Assembly (NCBI GenBank): GCA_021776135.1
Contig: JAJFGL010000036.1
Location: 124,001-188,000, forward strand
DNA from: Kiloniellaceae bacterium
GTDB taxonomy: Bacteria; Pseudomonadota; Alphaproteobacteria; Kiloniellales; J153
Direction: 5' to 3'
DNA length: 64,000 nt
Made by a program: the position numbers and the translations under genes. Under the pieces are notes generated by a model that worked only from the letters and a program-made list of their open reading frames with translations, ran no database searches and had not been told where the DNA came from. Positions 16,288-25,776 of the stretch are shown here, in pieces (position 1 is the stretch's first letter; the number at the start of each line of letters is the position of its first letter).

Positions 16288-18338
16288 CCTGTTTTCCAGG
16301 CCGGCAGGCGCCCCTCTTGCACGGCGTGGCACGCGACCGAGGTGCCCTCCACCATGATATTTTCCGGCGATTCGCCCCGGCATCGCGCGTTGGCGAAGGG
16401 GCAGCGCGGATGAAAGTGGCAGCCGCCGGGCGGATCGATCGGGCTTGGCACCTCGCCCTCGACCTGTGCCCGCTGTGTCCCGGTCTTGGAAATGTCGGGC
16501 ACGGCGTCGAGCAGCATGCGCGTATAAGGATGCAAGGGGCGGGTGAATAGCCGGCGGGTTTCGGCCCATTCCACGATCCGGCCTAGGTACATTACCCCGA
16601 CCTTGGTCGAGATGTGATGCACCACCGCCAGATCGTGGCTTATGAACAGATAGGTGAGGCCCAGATTGCGTTGCAGATCGACCATCAGATTCAGTATCTG
16701 CGCTTGGACCGAAACGTCGAGCGCGGAGGTCGGTTCGTCGCAAACCAGGAACTCCGGCTCCCCGCCAAGGGCCCGGGCGATGGATATCCGTTGCCGCTGA
16801 CCGCCCGAGAATTCATGGGGGTACTTGTCTCCGTCCAAGGGCGACATGCCGACTTGACGTAAGAGCTCGCCGACCCGCTCTTTAAAACCGCCGGCTTTGG
16901 TCCGGCGCGCTTCGGGAATCGATTCGGCGACGATATCGAACACCCGCCAGCGTGGATTCAGCGACGCCTGCGGATCCTGAAATATCATTTGCATTTTTTG
17001 CTGAACGGAACGGTTACGCGCGCGTTCCTCCCGGGTGCTCAAGGATACGCCGTCATAGTCGATTGTGCCCGCCGTGGCATCGAAAAGGCCCACGACAGTC
17101 CGGGCGACGGTCGATTTGCCGCAGCCGGATTCGCCCACCAGCCCGAATGTTTCCCCATGGGCGATGGAAATATCCAACCCGTCCACCGCCCGCACGATCC
17201 GGCGTCCCGTGCGCTCCAGAATTCGCGTGAGCAGGGGCGGCGATACATCGAAGTATTGCTTGAGACCCTTGGCCTCGATCAGCGTCGCGGCCGCCGCGGC
17301 GCCGCGGGCACGATGGCCGCCCGTAGCCCGCGCCGCTGCAGGAATAGGGCGCGCGGCCGGCGCCTCCGCCGGGCTGTCGTAAAGCCAGCAAGCCACGCGC
17401 GAAGGCCCGGCGGGCATCAAATCCGGGCGCTCGGTCCGGCAGCGCTCGAAAGCATTTGGACAGCGTGGATGATACCGGCATCCGGGCGGGGTTTCGTTCA
17501 GGCGCGGCATGGAGCCGTCTATCTGGACCAGCCGCTCGACCTCTTCGCCGATCGAGGGAATCGATCCCATGAGCCCGATGGTATAGGGCAGGCGGGCCTT
17601 ATGAATGATTTCGGAAACCGGGCCGACTTCCCCGATCCGGCCCGCATACATCACCGCCACCCGGTCGGCGGTTTCCGCGATCACGCCCATGTCATGGGTA
17701 ATCAGCATAATCGCGCTGCCATGCTGGGAACAAAGCCGCTTCAGAAGCACGATGATCTGAGCTTGGATCGAAACGTCGAGGGCGGTGGTCGGTTCGTCGG
17801 CGATGATCAGCTTAGGGTCGGCGCACAAGGCCAGGGCGATGACCACGCGCTGGCGCATACCGCCGGAGAATTGGTGCGGGTAATGATCGATGCGTTCCGC
17901 CGCCGCCGGAATACCGACCTCGCCGAGAAGTTCCAAGGCCCGGGCCCGGGCTTGGCGCGGGGTCAGCGGCAAATGGGCGGCGATGGTATCCGTGATCTGC
18001 CGTCCGACCGTGTGCAGGGGATTGAGGCTGGTCAGCGGGTCTTGGAATATCGCGCCGATGTGGCGGCCGCGTATCCGGCGCATCTCGGCATCCGGCAGTT
18101 TGTCGATCCGCCGGCCGCCGAACAGGATTTCGCCCCCGGCGATTCTGCCCGGTGGCTCCAAGAGGCCGATAATCGCGGCGCCGGTTAGCGATTTCCCGGC
18201 CCCGGATTCGCCGACCACTCCCAAGACCTCGCCCGGATCTATATGCAGCGACAAATCGTCGATCGCCACCAAGGTGCCATGGCGCGTGGGGAATTCGACC
18301 CGGAGGTTCTTGACCTCCAACAACGGCGGCTTGGCCAT
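16284..18338 (-). CDS. Peptide-type ABC transporter, double ATP-binding protein (DppD-DppF fusion)
   Basis: A 684-residue cytoplasmic protein with two complete ABC ATPase domains in one chain. First: Walker A GESGAGKSL near residue 40, signature SGGMRQR near 160, Walker B IIADEPTTALD, and the oligopeptide-type tail GCRYHPRCPNAFERC near 290. Second: GESGCGKST near 400, SGGQRQR near 515, VCDEPTSALD, and tail GCHFHPRCPFANARC near 650. The cysteine-rich tails are those of the dipeptide/oligopeptide/nickel family. It is the last gene of the importer operon on this strand. Confidence 0.95.
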   Translation of the reverse strand: MAKPPLLEVKNLRVEFPTRHGTLVAIDDLSLHIDPGEVLGVVGESGAGKSLTGAAIIGLLEPPGRIAGGEILFGGRRIDKLPDAEMRRIRGRHIGAIFQDPLTSLNPLHTVGRQITDTIAAHLPLTPRQARARALELLGEVGIPAAAERIDHYPHQFSGGMRQRVVIALALCADPKLIIADEPTTALDVSIQAQIIVLLKRLCSQHGSAIMLITHDMGVIAETADRVAVMYAGRIGEVGPVSEIIHKARLPYTIGLMGSIPSIGEEVERLVQIDGSMPRLNETPPGCRYHPRCPNAFERCRTERPDLMPAGPSRVACWLYDSPAEAPAARPIPAAARATGGHRARGAAAAATLIEAKGLKQYFDVSPPLLTRILERTGRRIVRAVDGLDISIAHGETFGLVGESGCGKSTVARTVVGLFDATAGTIDYDGVSLSTREERARNRSVQQKMQMIFQDPQASLNPRWRVFDIVAESIPEARRTKAGGFKERVGELLRQVGMSPLDGDKYPHEFSGGQRQRISIARALGGEPEFLVCDEPTSALDVSVQAQILNLMVDLQRNLGLTYLFISHDLAVVHHISTKVGVMYLGRIVEWAETRRLFTRPLHPYTRMLLDAVPDISKTGTQRAQVEGEVPSPIDPPGGCHFHPRCPFANARCRGESPENIMVEGTSVACHAVQEGRLPAWKTG

Positions 18339-18347
18339 GTTCGCGCT

Positions 18348-19298
18348 CTACCGCAACTTCGGGTTCAAGGCGTCGCGCAGCCAGTCGCCAAGCAGGTTGA
18401 CCGACAATCCCATGATCGCCAGGGCAACGCCGGGAAACAGGGTAATCCACCACTCGCCCGAGAACAGGAAATCGTTGCCGACCCGTATCAAGGTGCCCAA
18501 GGAAGGCTGTGTCGGCGGCACGCCGACGCCCAGGAAGGAAAGCGTCGCCTCGGTCACGATGGCGAGCGCCAGGCTGATGGTCGCGATCACCAGGACCGGC
18601 CCCATGACGTTCGGCAGCAGGTGCTTGAACATGATGTAGAAAGTACCCTTGCCGGCGACCCTGGCGGCTTGGACATAGTCCTTGCCTTTCTCGACCATGG
18701 TGGTGGCCCGCACCGTGCGGGCGAACTGCACCCAATAAGCAAGGGAAATCGCCGCGATCACCACCACGAAGGCGATGTTGCCATGGGCCCCCGGCCCCAG
18801 GATGCTGCGGATCACGCCGTCGATAAGCAAGGCGATCAGGATATCGGGAAAGCTAAGCTGCACCTCGGCGATACGCATGATCACGGCGTCCAAGCGGCCG
18901 CCGACATAACCGCTGATGAGGCCAAGCGTGACCCCCAGGGAGGCGGCGATGAAAACGCTGGCGAAACCGACACCCAGGGAAATGCGCGACCCATGTATGA
19001 TGGTCGATAAGACATCGCGCCCGACATTGTCGGTGCCGAGCAGGAAGCGGCTGTCCCCGCCCTCGATCCAGGCCGGCGGCAGGAACGAATCCATGATACT
19101 CACGCTCGCCAAATCATAGGGATCGTGGGGCGCGACCCAGGGGGCGAAGAGGGCGCTTAGCATGTAAATCAAGGTGATGACACCGGCGACGACCGTCACC
19201 TTGGAGCGCCGGAAGCTATAGGCAAGATCGCTGTTCCAGGCCCGCCGCGCCAGACCGGCGGTGTCAAGCGAGTCCGCTATCGGGGCCGATTGGCTCAT
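18348..19298 (-). CDS. Peptide-type ABC transporter permease (DppC-like)
   Basis: A 316-residue inner-membrane permease. It has the short N-terminal tail and first helix (VVAGVITLIYMLSALFAPWV), the DppC signature DNVGRDVLSTIIHGSRISLG near residue 110, and the EAA loop region EATLSFLGVGVPPTQPSLG near 245. ATG 19298 overlaps the stop of the upstream permease gene (ATGA, 19295-19298); 57 further in-frame codons upstream are an artefact of that overlap. Works with the DppB-like protein and the double ATPase. Confidence 0.95.
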   Translation of the reverse strand: MSQSAPIADSLDTAGLARRAWNSDLAYSFRRSKVTVVAGVITLIYMLSALFAPWVAPHDPYDLASVSIMDSFLPPAWIEGGDSRFLLGTDNVGRDVLSTIIHGSRISLGVGFASVFIAASLGVTLGLISGYVGGRLDAVIMRIAEVQLSFPDILIALLIDGVIRSILGPGAHGNIAFVVVIAAISLAYWVQFARTVRATTMVEKGKDYVQAARVAGKGTFYIMFKHLLPNVMGPVLVIATISLALAIVTEATLSFLGVGVPPTQPSLGTLIRVGNDFLFSGEWWITLFPGVALAIMGLSVNLLGDWLRDALNPKLR

Positions 19299-20275
19299 GT
19301 CTTGACGTCGCGCCCGACCCGCAAGCGCGGATCGACAAAGTAGTACAGAAGATCGACGGTCAAATTGATGATGACGAAGAAACTCGCGATCAGCAGTAGA
19401 TAGGTCGACATGACCGGAATATCGACTTCGTTGATCGCCTGAATGAACATCAGACCGACCCCCGGCCATTGAAAGACGGTCTCGGTGATAATGGCGAAGG
19501 CGATGATCGAGCCAAGCTGCAAACCTGTGATGGTGATAACCGGCACCAGGGTATTCATAAGCGCGTAACCGAAATGAACCGTGCGGTTAGACAATCCGCG
19601 CGCGCGCGCGAACTTGATGTAGTCGGTGCGCAGAACTTCCAGCATTTCCGAACGCACCAGGCGCATGATCAGGGTCATCTGAAACAGCGCCAGAGTGATC
19701 GCCGGCATGATCAGGGCCTTCAAACCGCTTTCCGTCAAGAGACCGGTGCTCCAAAAGCCTAGCTGCACGACCTCGCCCCGTCCAAAAGACGGCAGCAGGT
19801 GAAACTGAACCGAAAATACGAAAATCAATAGAATCCCGATCAGGAATGTCGGTAAGGAAACCCCGATTAAAGACCCCGATAGAACCAAGTGCGAGAACCA
19901 TGACTCGCGGTGCAGAGCGGTATAAATCCCTGCCGGTATCCCAATGCCTAAGGCGAGCAGGGCAGACAGAATACTTAATTCCAGGGTCGCCGGAAGCCGC
20001 TCCGCGATGATGGAGGAGACCTTGCGTTTTTGCTGGTAGGATATGCCGAATTCCATACGCACCGCGCGGCTGACGAAGCGCGCGAACTGAACCGGCACGG
20101 CATCGTTCAAGCCCAAGGATTCTCTAAGTTCCTCGCGCTTTTCGTCGGACGATTGAATACCGACCAGATTGGCGATCGGATCGCCGACATAGGTAAAGAG
20201 CGAAAACGAAATCGCCGCGACGCACAGCATCACGACAAAGGACTGCAGAACCCGCGCCAAGATAAAAGAAATCAA
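19295..20275 (-). CDS. Peptide-type ABC transporter permease (DppB-like)
   Basis: A 326-residue inner-membrane permease. The typical DppB beginning ISFILARVLQSFVVMLCVAA follows a TTG at 20275, which I take as the start; the in-frame extension to 20479 runs through a hairpin terminator and the end of the binding-protein gene. Conserved parts are LVGIQSSDEKREELRESLGL near residue 40, GIPAGIYTALHRESW near 125, and the C-terminal EAA-type region ETVFQWPGVGLMFIQAINEV near 270. A GGGGG run is the only ribosome-site candidate, so translation may be modest. Confidence 0.92.
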   Translation of the reverse strand: MISFILARVLQSFVVMLCVAAISFSLFTYVGDPIANLVGIQSSDEKREELRESLGLNDAVPVQFARFVSRAVRMEFGISYQQKRKVSSIIAERLPATLELSILSALLALGIGIPAGIYTALHRESWFSHLVLSGSLIGVSLPTFLIGILLIFVFSVQFHLLPSFGRGEVVQLGFWSTGLLTESGLKALIMPAITLALFQMTLIMRLVRSEMLEVLRTDYIKFARARGLSNRTVHFGYALMNTLVPVITITGLQLGSIIAFAIITETVFQWPGVGLMFIQAINEVDIPVMSTYLLLIASFFVIINLTVDLLYYFVDPRLRVGRDVKT

Positions 20276-20304
20276 GGCGACCCCCGTTTCATTAGCGAAC
20301 CTTA

Positions 20305-20346
20305 GAAAAAAAAGAGGCTCGGGAGTTCCTGCTTCCGAGCCTCTTT
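20305..20346 (-). terminator. Intercistronic rho-independent terminator between binding protein and permeases
   Basis: Read on the minus strand, a 12-bp stem (AAAGAGGCTCGG at 20346-20335 pairing with 20322-20311) with a 12-base loop is followed by a run of T residues (the A-run at 20306-20313). It lies 18-60 bases after the binding-protein stop and before the permease start. Partial termination here would give much more binding protein than permease, a known way of setting ABC importer stoichiometry. Confidence 0.85.
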
Positions 20347-20363
20347 GGCTTTGCGGTGCCGAG

Positions 20364-21947
20364 CTACTTGATGTTGATATACCAGAACTGCAGGGCGTTA
20401 TCCGCCCTTTGCGCCACGGTGACGCCGTTGCGCACGGCCCAGGACAGGGCTTGCTGATGCAGCGGGATATACCCGACATCGGCCTTCACCAGACCGAAGG
20501 CTTCGTCGATCATGCTTTGGCGCTTCTTGGCGTCGGTTTCCGAGGTGATCATGCGCGACAACTCGGTCACCCGGGCATTGCCGTAGCCACCGCCGTTCCA
20601 CGCGAGACCGCCGTCGGCCGGGGGCACCATCAGATGCGCGATAACCGAACCGGCGTCCTGATCGTCGGGAATCCAGCCCAGCAGATACATGGAGATATCG
20701 TGCACCTTGAGTTTGGCGAAGAACTTGCTCTTGGGTTGAGCCAGCAGGTTCACGTTAACGCCAACCCGCGCCAACATGCCCGCGACGGCCTGACATATCT
20801 GCTCGTCGTTGACATAGCGGTTGTTCGGGCAATCGAGTTGAAGATCGAAACCGTCCGGATAACCGGCATCGCTGAGCAACTTTTTCGACGCCGCGACGTC
20901 GTAAGCGTGACGGCCGTTCAAGGCTTCGTTAAAGCCGCCCAGTTTCGGCGCCAGCAACAGGCCAGCGGGGGTCGAGGCCCCGCGCATGACCTTAGACTTG
21001 ATGGCTTCGATATCGATCGCCTGGTAAAACGCTTGCCGGACCCGCTGGTCCTTGAGCGGGTTCTTGCCCTTCACGGAGGAATACAGAAGCTCGTCGCGTT
21101 CCTGATCCATGCCCAGGAAAATCGTCCGCAGCTCCGGGCCTTGCAAGACCATGGCGACGCCGGAGTCGTTGATGCGTTTGACATCCTGGACCGGCGCCGG
21201 GAACATCAAATCGAGCTCGCCGGAGAGCAGGGCCGCGGTGCGGGTCGCATCGGACCCGATGGGGGTCAGGATCACGTCGGTCACGTTGAAGGACTGGTTG
21301 CCCATGTCCCACCAGTCCTTGTTGAGCGTGAGGACGGTCTTCACGCCCGGCTCGCGACTCACGAGTTTGAATGGGCCGGTTCCGTTGGCGTGCAGCGTGG
21401 AATAGTTTTCCTTGTTGTTGTTGAGATCGACGGGTTCCGCCGCGCCGTTGGCTTCCGCCCATTGCTTATCCATCATCACCAAGGGGGCGATGGTATTGAG
21501 CAGGATCGGATTGACCTCCGTGGTCACGATATCGACCGTGCGGGCATCGACCTCTTTCACGTCAGCGATACCGCCGACGAAGCTGCCCATGTCGGCGCCG
21601 TCGGCTTGGGCGCGCTTGATGGAGAACACCACGTCGTCGGCGTCGAAGGTGTTGCCGTTGTGGAACTTCACACCCTCACGCAGCGTGAAGCGCCAGGTCG
21701 TGGGGTTTTCCAGCTTCCAGCTAACCGCGAGGCTGGGTTCCAACTGTAGATTTTCGTCGTAGCGGACCAAGGGCTCGTGAATATTGCTGTGAAAGGCGTT
21801 CGAGAAATTTTCCGCCAGGGCGTAAGGGTCCATGGAGGCGACGTCGCCTTGAAACGAAAATCTAAAGGTCTCCGCCTGCGCGGAAACCGCCGCCGTAAGC
21901 CCGGCCGCCACGGCCAAGGCGCCGGTTAACTTAATGATTTTATTCAT
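20364..21947 (-). CDS. Peptide-type ABC transporter substrate-binding protein (SBP_bac_5)
   Basis: A 527-residue periplasmic binding protein of the family 5 (DppA/OppA) type. ATG 21947 has AGGGAG about ten bases upstream and gives a signal peptide (MNKIIKLTGALAVAAGLTAA, cut after SAQA). Family features: FSFQGDVASMDPYALAENF, WRFTLREGVKFHNGNTFDAD near residue 85, and LGWIPDDQDAGSVI near 410. It is the first gene of the importer operon and is followed by a terminator hairpin. The ligand is not known; the divergent creatininase/HMG-CoA reductase genes suggest a small amide or acid substrate rather than general peptides. Confidence 0.93.
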   Translation of the reverse strand: MNKIIKLTGALAVAAGLTAAVSAQAETFRFSFQGDVASMDPYALAENFSNAFHSNIHEPLVRYDENLQLEPSLAVSWKLENPTTWRFTLREGVKFHNGNTFDADDVVFSIKRAQADGADMGSFVGGIADVKEVDARTVDIVTTEVNPILLNTIAPLVMMDKQWAEANGAAEPVDLNNNKENYSTLHANGTGPFKLVSREPGVKTVLTLNKDWWDMGNQSFNVTDVILTPIGSDATRTAALLSGELDLMFPAPVQDVKRINDSGVAMVLQGPELRTIFLGMDQERDELLYSSVKGKNPLKDQRVRQAFYQAIDIEAIKSKVMRGASTPAGLLLAPKLGGFNEALNGRHAYDVAASKKLLSDAGYPDGFDLQLDCPNNRYVNDEQICQAVAGMLARVGVNVNLLAQPKSKFFAKLKVHDISMYLLGWIPDDQDAGSVIAHLMVPPADGGLAWNGGGYGNARVTELSRMITSETDAKKRQSMIDEAFGLVKADVGYIPLHQQALSWAVRNGVTVAQRADNALQFWYINIK

Positions 21948-22098
21948 TGTTTCGTGTCTCCCTGCATTCATTTTCGATTGCGTGACTGTCCAAAAGCGTA
22001 TCCAAGGGGCAGGGCGGTGGCAAGACCGTAAAAACCGTGTCACCATGGCCGGAATAGGGTGGATTTGAGCCGCCAGACAATATCGAAAGGGTCGAAAT
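21948..22098. promoter_or_regulatory. Divergent promoter region between importer and catabolic operon
   Basis: A 151-bp gap separates the binding-protein gene (minus) from the creatininase-like gene (plus) and must hold the start signals of both operons. I see the two ribosome sites (AGGGAG on the minus side, GAAAGGG at 22085-22091 on the plus side) but no promoter hexamers or operator that I would defend. No regulator gene lies in either operon. Confidence 0.45.
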
Positions 22099-22800
22099 TT
22101 GAAGATCTCCAACTCAAGCTGGATGCGGATCGAGGCCTATCTTAAGACGGACGACCGCTGTGTCCTTCCCTTGGGATCGACCGAGCAACATGCCTATCTG
22201 AGCCTCTCGACCGACAGCATTCTGTCGGAAGAGGTGGCCGCCGATGCCGCCGAGCCCCTGGGTATTCCGGTATTCCCGGCCGTGCCCTACGGGCTGGCTC
22301 ATCATTGGACCGCCTTTCCCGGCACCATTACCCTAAGCATGGAAACCTATTTGGGGCTGATCGGCGATATCTTCGACAGCCTCGCCCAGGCCGGATTCCG
22401 GCGTATTCTCGTGGTCAACGGCCACGGCGGGAACATGCCGGCCGCCAACTACGCCCGGCAATGGATCGCGGCTAACCCAGAGGTTCGGATTCTGTTTCAC
22501 AACTGGTATGCCGGGCCCAAGTTCGCCGCCGCGATCCGCGAGATCGACGACGTCGCCTCCCACGCCTCCTGGCTGGAAAATTTTGCCTGCAACCGGCTGG
22601 CTGGGGACGATATGCCCGATGGCGCCAAGGACTTGGTGGATATGAGCAGTTTACAGTCACTCAACCCTGCGCAAATCCGCGCCATAGCCGGCGACGGCAA
22701 CATGGGCGGGCGCTACCAGCGCCCCGATAAGGACATGGAGGCGGTTTGGGCCGTGGGGGTCGCGGAAACCCGCGCGCTCCTGACCGACGGCTGGCCATAA
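22099..22800 (+). CDS. Creatininase-family amidohydrolase
   Basis: A 233-residue protein of the creatininase/MftE/ArfB fold, metal-dependent hydrolases of cyclic or linear amides. The metal-binding pattern is visible: PLGSTEQHAYLSLSTDS near residue 25-41 (Glu, His, Asp) and VVNGHGGNMPAAN near 105 (His). The TTG start at 22099 is supported by GAAAGGG upstream. The protein is shorter than typical creatininase (about 250-260). It starts a four-gene coupled set facing away from a peptide-type importer, so it may hydrolyse the imported compound. True creatininase activity is not implied. Confidence 0.85.
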   Translation: MKISNSSWMRIEAYLKTDDRCVLPLGSTEQHAYLSLSTDSILSEEVAADAAEPLGIPVFPAVPYGLAHHWTAFPGTITLSMETYLGLIGDIFDSLAQAGFRRILVVNGHGGNMPAANYARQWIAANPEVRILFHNWYAGPKFAAAIREIDDVASHASWLENFACNRLAGDDMPDGAKDLVDMSSLQSLNPAQIRAIAGDGNMGGRYQRPDKDMEAVWAVGVAETRALLTDGWP

Positions 22801-23822
22801 GCGAACCGCCCCTTCTCATCTGGGGCGCGGGCGCGATCGGCGGCACACTGGGCGCCTACTTGGCGCGCGCCGGCCACGGCATCCTGTTCGTCGATACCGA
22901 TCCGGCGCATGTGGCGCGAATCAATCAGAACGGCCTTACGATTACGGGACCGATCGCGTCTTTCACGGCGCCCGCCAAGGCCGTAACCCCGGACGTCCTT
23001 AAGGGTATATTCGATTGTATCGTGCTGGCGGTAAAAACTCCGGCGACGGAGGCGGCGGCGCGCGCCCTTGCCCCCCATTTGTCGCCGGAGGGATATGTAG
23101 TCTCGGCCCAAAACGGTTTGAATGAAGACCTTATTGCCAAGATCGTGGGCCCCGACCGGACCATGGGGTGCTTCGTCAATTTCGGCGCCGACTACTTAGG
23201 TCCGGGGGAAATCCTGTACGGCGGACGCGGCGCCGTGGTGGTGGGCGAGATCGATGGCCGGATGACGGCTCGGGTCAAGGCGCTGGAGACATTGTTTCAA
23301 GACTTCGAACCCGAGGCCATGGCGAGCCCCAATATCTTCGGCTACCTCTGGAGCAAGATGGCCTATGGCGCCATGCTTTTCGCCGAGGCCCTGACCGAAG
23401 CTTCCATCGCCGATTGTCTCGATCATCCCGGCTACCGCGAGCTTTTCATAGCCCTGGCCCGCGAAGTCCTGGCGGTCGCCCAAGCGCGGGGCGTAACGCC
23501 CGAGGCCTTCAACGGTTTCGATCCGGCGGCCTTTCTGCCCGGCGGCGACGAGCAGGCGGCACGGGCCTCGCTCGATACCATGGTGGCCTTCAACCGCCGC
23601 TCGGCCAAGACTCATAGCGGTATCTGGCGCGATATCGCGGTGCGTAAACGCAAGACCGAGGTCGATGCCATGCCCGGTACGGTCGCGGCCCTGGCGCGGG
23701 AACATGGCTTGACCGCGCCCCTTTGCGCCCGCTTGACCGCCCTGGTCCACGAGGTCGAGGACGGCCACCGGCCCCAATCCTGGCAAAGCCTGGATGCGCT
23801 CAAGACCGCGATGCTTCCATGA
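22746..23822 (+). CDS. Ketopantoate reductase-family dehydrogenase (ApbA/PanE-like)
   Basis: A protein of up to 358 residues with the N-terminal Rossmann motif LLIWGAGAIGGTLGAYLARA, the lysine-bearing segment CIVLAVKTPATEAAARALAP, AQNGLNEDLIAKIVG near residue 118, and the C-terminal helical domain (KTHSGIWRDIAVRKRKTEVD), all typical of ApbA/PanE. Members reduce 2-keto acids such as ketopantoate or act in reverse. The start is uncertain: TTG 22746 overlaps the previous gene by 55 bases, and the conserved part begins only about 22800, so a CTG near 22791 is possible. The stop overlaps the next SDR (ATGA). Confidence 0.85.
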   Translation: MGRGGRGNPRAPDRRLAISEPPLLIWGAGAIGGTLGAYLARAGHGILFVDTDPAHVARINQNGLTITGPIASFTAPAKAVTPDVLKGIFDCIVLAVKTPATEAAARALAPHLSPEGYVVSAQNGLNEDLIAKIVGPDRTMGCFVNFGADYLGPGEILYGGRGAVVVGEIDGRMTARVKALETLFQDFEPEAMASPNIFGYLWSKMAYGAMLFAEALTEASIADCLDHPGYRELFIALAREVLAVAQARGVTPEAFNGFDPAAFLPGGDEQAARASLDTMVAFNRRSAKTHSGIWRDIAVRKRKTEVDAMPGTVAALAREHGLTAPLCARLTALVHEVEDGHRPQSWQSLDALKTAMLP

Positions 23823-24601
23823 CGGGCAGGAAAGGCGCCAAGCTCATGGAACACCGCTTCGACGGCCGTGTCGTTCTGGTCACCGGCGCCGCCCAGGGTA
23901 TCGGCGCCGCGATCGCCAAGGCGTTCTGCAACCAAGGCGCCCAGGTCGAGATCGCCGATCTGGACGGCGAAGGGGTCGCGGCTTGCGCTCAGTCTCTCGG
24001 TATCGTTTCCCACGCCTTGGACCTTTCCAATCGGGACCGGACCCGAGAAACCCTGGATACCTTGATTCAGCGCCACGGGCGCATCGACATCCTGGTCAAT
24101 GCCGCCGGTGGGGTTCGCGGTCAAAGCGGCCGCCCCATCGAGGTCATCACGCAAGACGACTGGCGCGCCATCTTCCAGGCCAACCTGGACAGCGCTTTCT
24201 GGCTCATACAGGCCGCCGCGCCGGGCATGAAAAAAGCCGGCTACGGGCGCATCGTCAACATCGCCTCCGGCGCCGGTCTGCGGCCCAGCCTGACCGGCAT
24301 CCAGGCCTACACCGCCGCCAAACACGCCCTGGTCGGCTTGACCAAACAGATGTCCTGGGAACTGGGCCCCCATGGGGTCACCGTCAACGCGGTCGCGCCC
24401 GGATTCATACTCTCGAACCCGGCGACGCAACGCCAGTGGGACAAGCTGGGACCGGAGGGCCAAACGCAGCTACTAGCCTCGATCCACGCCAAACGCCTCG
24501 GCGCCCCCGAAGATATCGCGAACGCGGTTCTGTTCTTAACCGATGAGGCCAGCGGTTGGATAACAGGGCAAGTCCTATCGGTCGATGGCGGACACTCCTG
24601 A
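23819..24601 (+). CDS. Short-chain dehydrogenase/reductase
   Basis: A 260-residue classical SDR: cofactor motif [16 protein letters not shown] near residue 19, NAAGGVRG near 92, active-site YTAAKHAL near 163, and C-terminal [17 protein letters not shown] 23819 forms an ATGA overlap with the upstream gene, and its TGA overlaps the ATG of the HMG-CoA reductase gene (TGATG), so expression is tightly coupled. Longer in-frame starts upstream lie inside the previous gene and are not used. Substrate unknown. Confidence 0.9.
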   Translation: MTGRKGAKLMEHRFDGRVVLVTGAAQGIGAAIAKAFCNQGAQVEIADLDGEGVAACAQSLGIVSHALDLSNRDRTRETLDTLIQRHGRIDILVNAAGGVRGQSGRPIEVITQDDWRAIFQANLDSAFWLIQAAAPGMKKAGYGRIVNIASGAGLRPSLTGIQAYTAAKHALVGLTKQMSWELGPHGVTVNAVAPGFILSNPATQRQWDKLGPEGQTQLLASIHAKRLGAPEDIANAVLFLTDEASGWITGQVLSVDGGHS

Positions 24602-25770
24602 TGACAGACAAAACTTTCTCCTCGCGCTTAGCGGGGTTTCGCGATCTGACACCCGCCGAGCGTTGGCGCGAGGCCGCCGGCCGGCTCGCGCTGAGCGACG
24701 CAGACCACGCGCTTCTGGAGGGGGCGGGGGCCCTGTCCCTGGCGCGCGCCGACGGCATGATCGAAAACGTCGTCGGCACCTTCGAGCTGCCCCTGGGCCT
24801 GGCCACGAATTTCCGCATCAACGGCCGGGATCTGCTGATTCCCATGGCGGTCGAGGAGCCCTCCGTCATCGCCGCTGCCTCCTACATGGCCCGGATCGCA
24901 CGGGCCGGCGGCGGCTTCGAGACCTCGAGTACCTTGCCGGTCATGCGCGCGCAGATTCAAATTCTGGGCCTCGGCGATCCCCATGGCGCCCGCCAGCGGA
25001 TCCTGGCCGCGCGCAATGCCATCATCGCGGCCGCCAACGACCAAGACAGAAAACTGGTCGAACTCGGCGGCGGGTGCCAGGACATCGAGGTTCATGTCTT
25101 CGACACCACGCCGCGCGGGGCCATGCTGGCGGTGCACCTTCTAGTCGATGTGCGCGACGCCATGGGCGCGAACGCGGTCAATACCATGGCCGAGGCGGTG
25201 GCGCCGATGTTGGAGCGGGCCTCGGGCGGCGCCGCGCGCCTGCGCATTCTGTCGAACTACGCCGACCGCCGCTTGGCGCGGGCCCGGGTGACCCTGGAGC
25301 CCGAGGCGCTATCGGGGCCGGAGGTTATCGAGGGCATCCTCGATGCCCAGGCCTTCGCCGTTGTCGATCCCTACCGGGCGGCGACTCACAATAAGGGGAT
25401 TATGAACGGCATCGATCCCATCGTCGTGGCCACGGGTAACGATTGGCGGGCGGTGGAGGCCGGCGCCCACGTCTGGGCCTCCAGGACCGGCCACTACGGG
25501 CCGCTCACCACCTGGGAGAAGGATACCAAGGGACGTTTGACCGGAACCTTGGAAATGCCCATGGCCCTGGGTTTGATCGGCGGCGCGACCAAGGCCCATC
25601 CCTTGGCGCAACTGTCCTTGCGCATCCTCGGCTGCGGGAGCGCGCAGGAACTGGGCGAAATCTGCGTGGCCGTCGGCTTGGCGCAAAATTTGGGCGCGCT
25701 GCGAGCCCTGGCCACCGAGGGCATTCAAAGCGGCCATATGAAACTGCACGCGCGCAAGATGGAAAGCTAA
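24601..25770 (+). CDS. Degradative (class II) hydroxymethylglutaryl-CoA reductase
   Basis: A 389-residue class II HMG-CoA reductase, like the Pseudomonas mevalonii enzyme that oxidises mevalonate to HMG-CoA with NAD+. Class II features: [19 protein letters not shown] near residues 53-71, [14 protein letters not shown] near 84 with the catalytic glutamate, [10 protein letters not shown] near 263 with the catalytic lysine, [13 protein letters not shown] near 278 with the catalytic aspartate, and SGHMKLHAR near 377 with the catalytic histidine. All key residues are present. It is the last gene of the coupled set. HMG-CoA lyase, the next step for mevalonate use, is not in the window. Confidence 0.93.
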   Translation: MTDKTFSSRLAGFRDLTPAERWREAAGRLALSDADHALLEGAGALSLARADGMIENVVGTFELPLGLATNFRINGRDLLIPMAVEEPSVIAAASYMARIARAGGGFETSSTLPVMRAQIQILGLGDPHGARQRILAARNAIIAAANDQDRKLVELGGGCQDIEVHVFDTTPRGAMLAVHLLVDVRDAMGANAVNTMAEAVAPMLERASGGAARLRILSNYADRRLARARVTLEPEALSGPEVIEGILDAQAFAVVDPYRAATHNKGIMNGIDPIVVATGNDWRAVEAGAHVWASRTGHYGPLTTWEKDTKGRLTGTLEMPMALGLIGGATKAHPLAQLSLRILGCGSAQELGEICVAVGLAQNLGALRALATEGIQSGHMKLHARKMES

Positions 25771-25776
25771 CGCCTG

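Noticed and set aside
16989..18188. Long plus-strand open frame of 399 codons opposite the double ATPase gene
   Set aside because: It lies fully antisense to a clear ABC ATPase, has an Arg/His/Asp-rich composition typical of high-GC shadow frames, and no recognisable domain.
20409..21749. 446-codon open frame opposite the substrate-binding protein
   Set aside because: Complete overlap with a well-supported gene and no family features; a codon-bias shadow.
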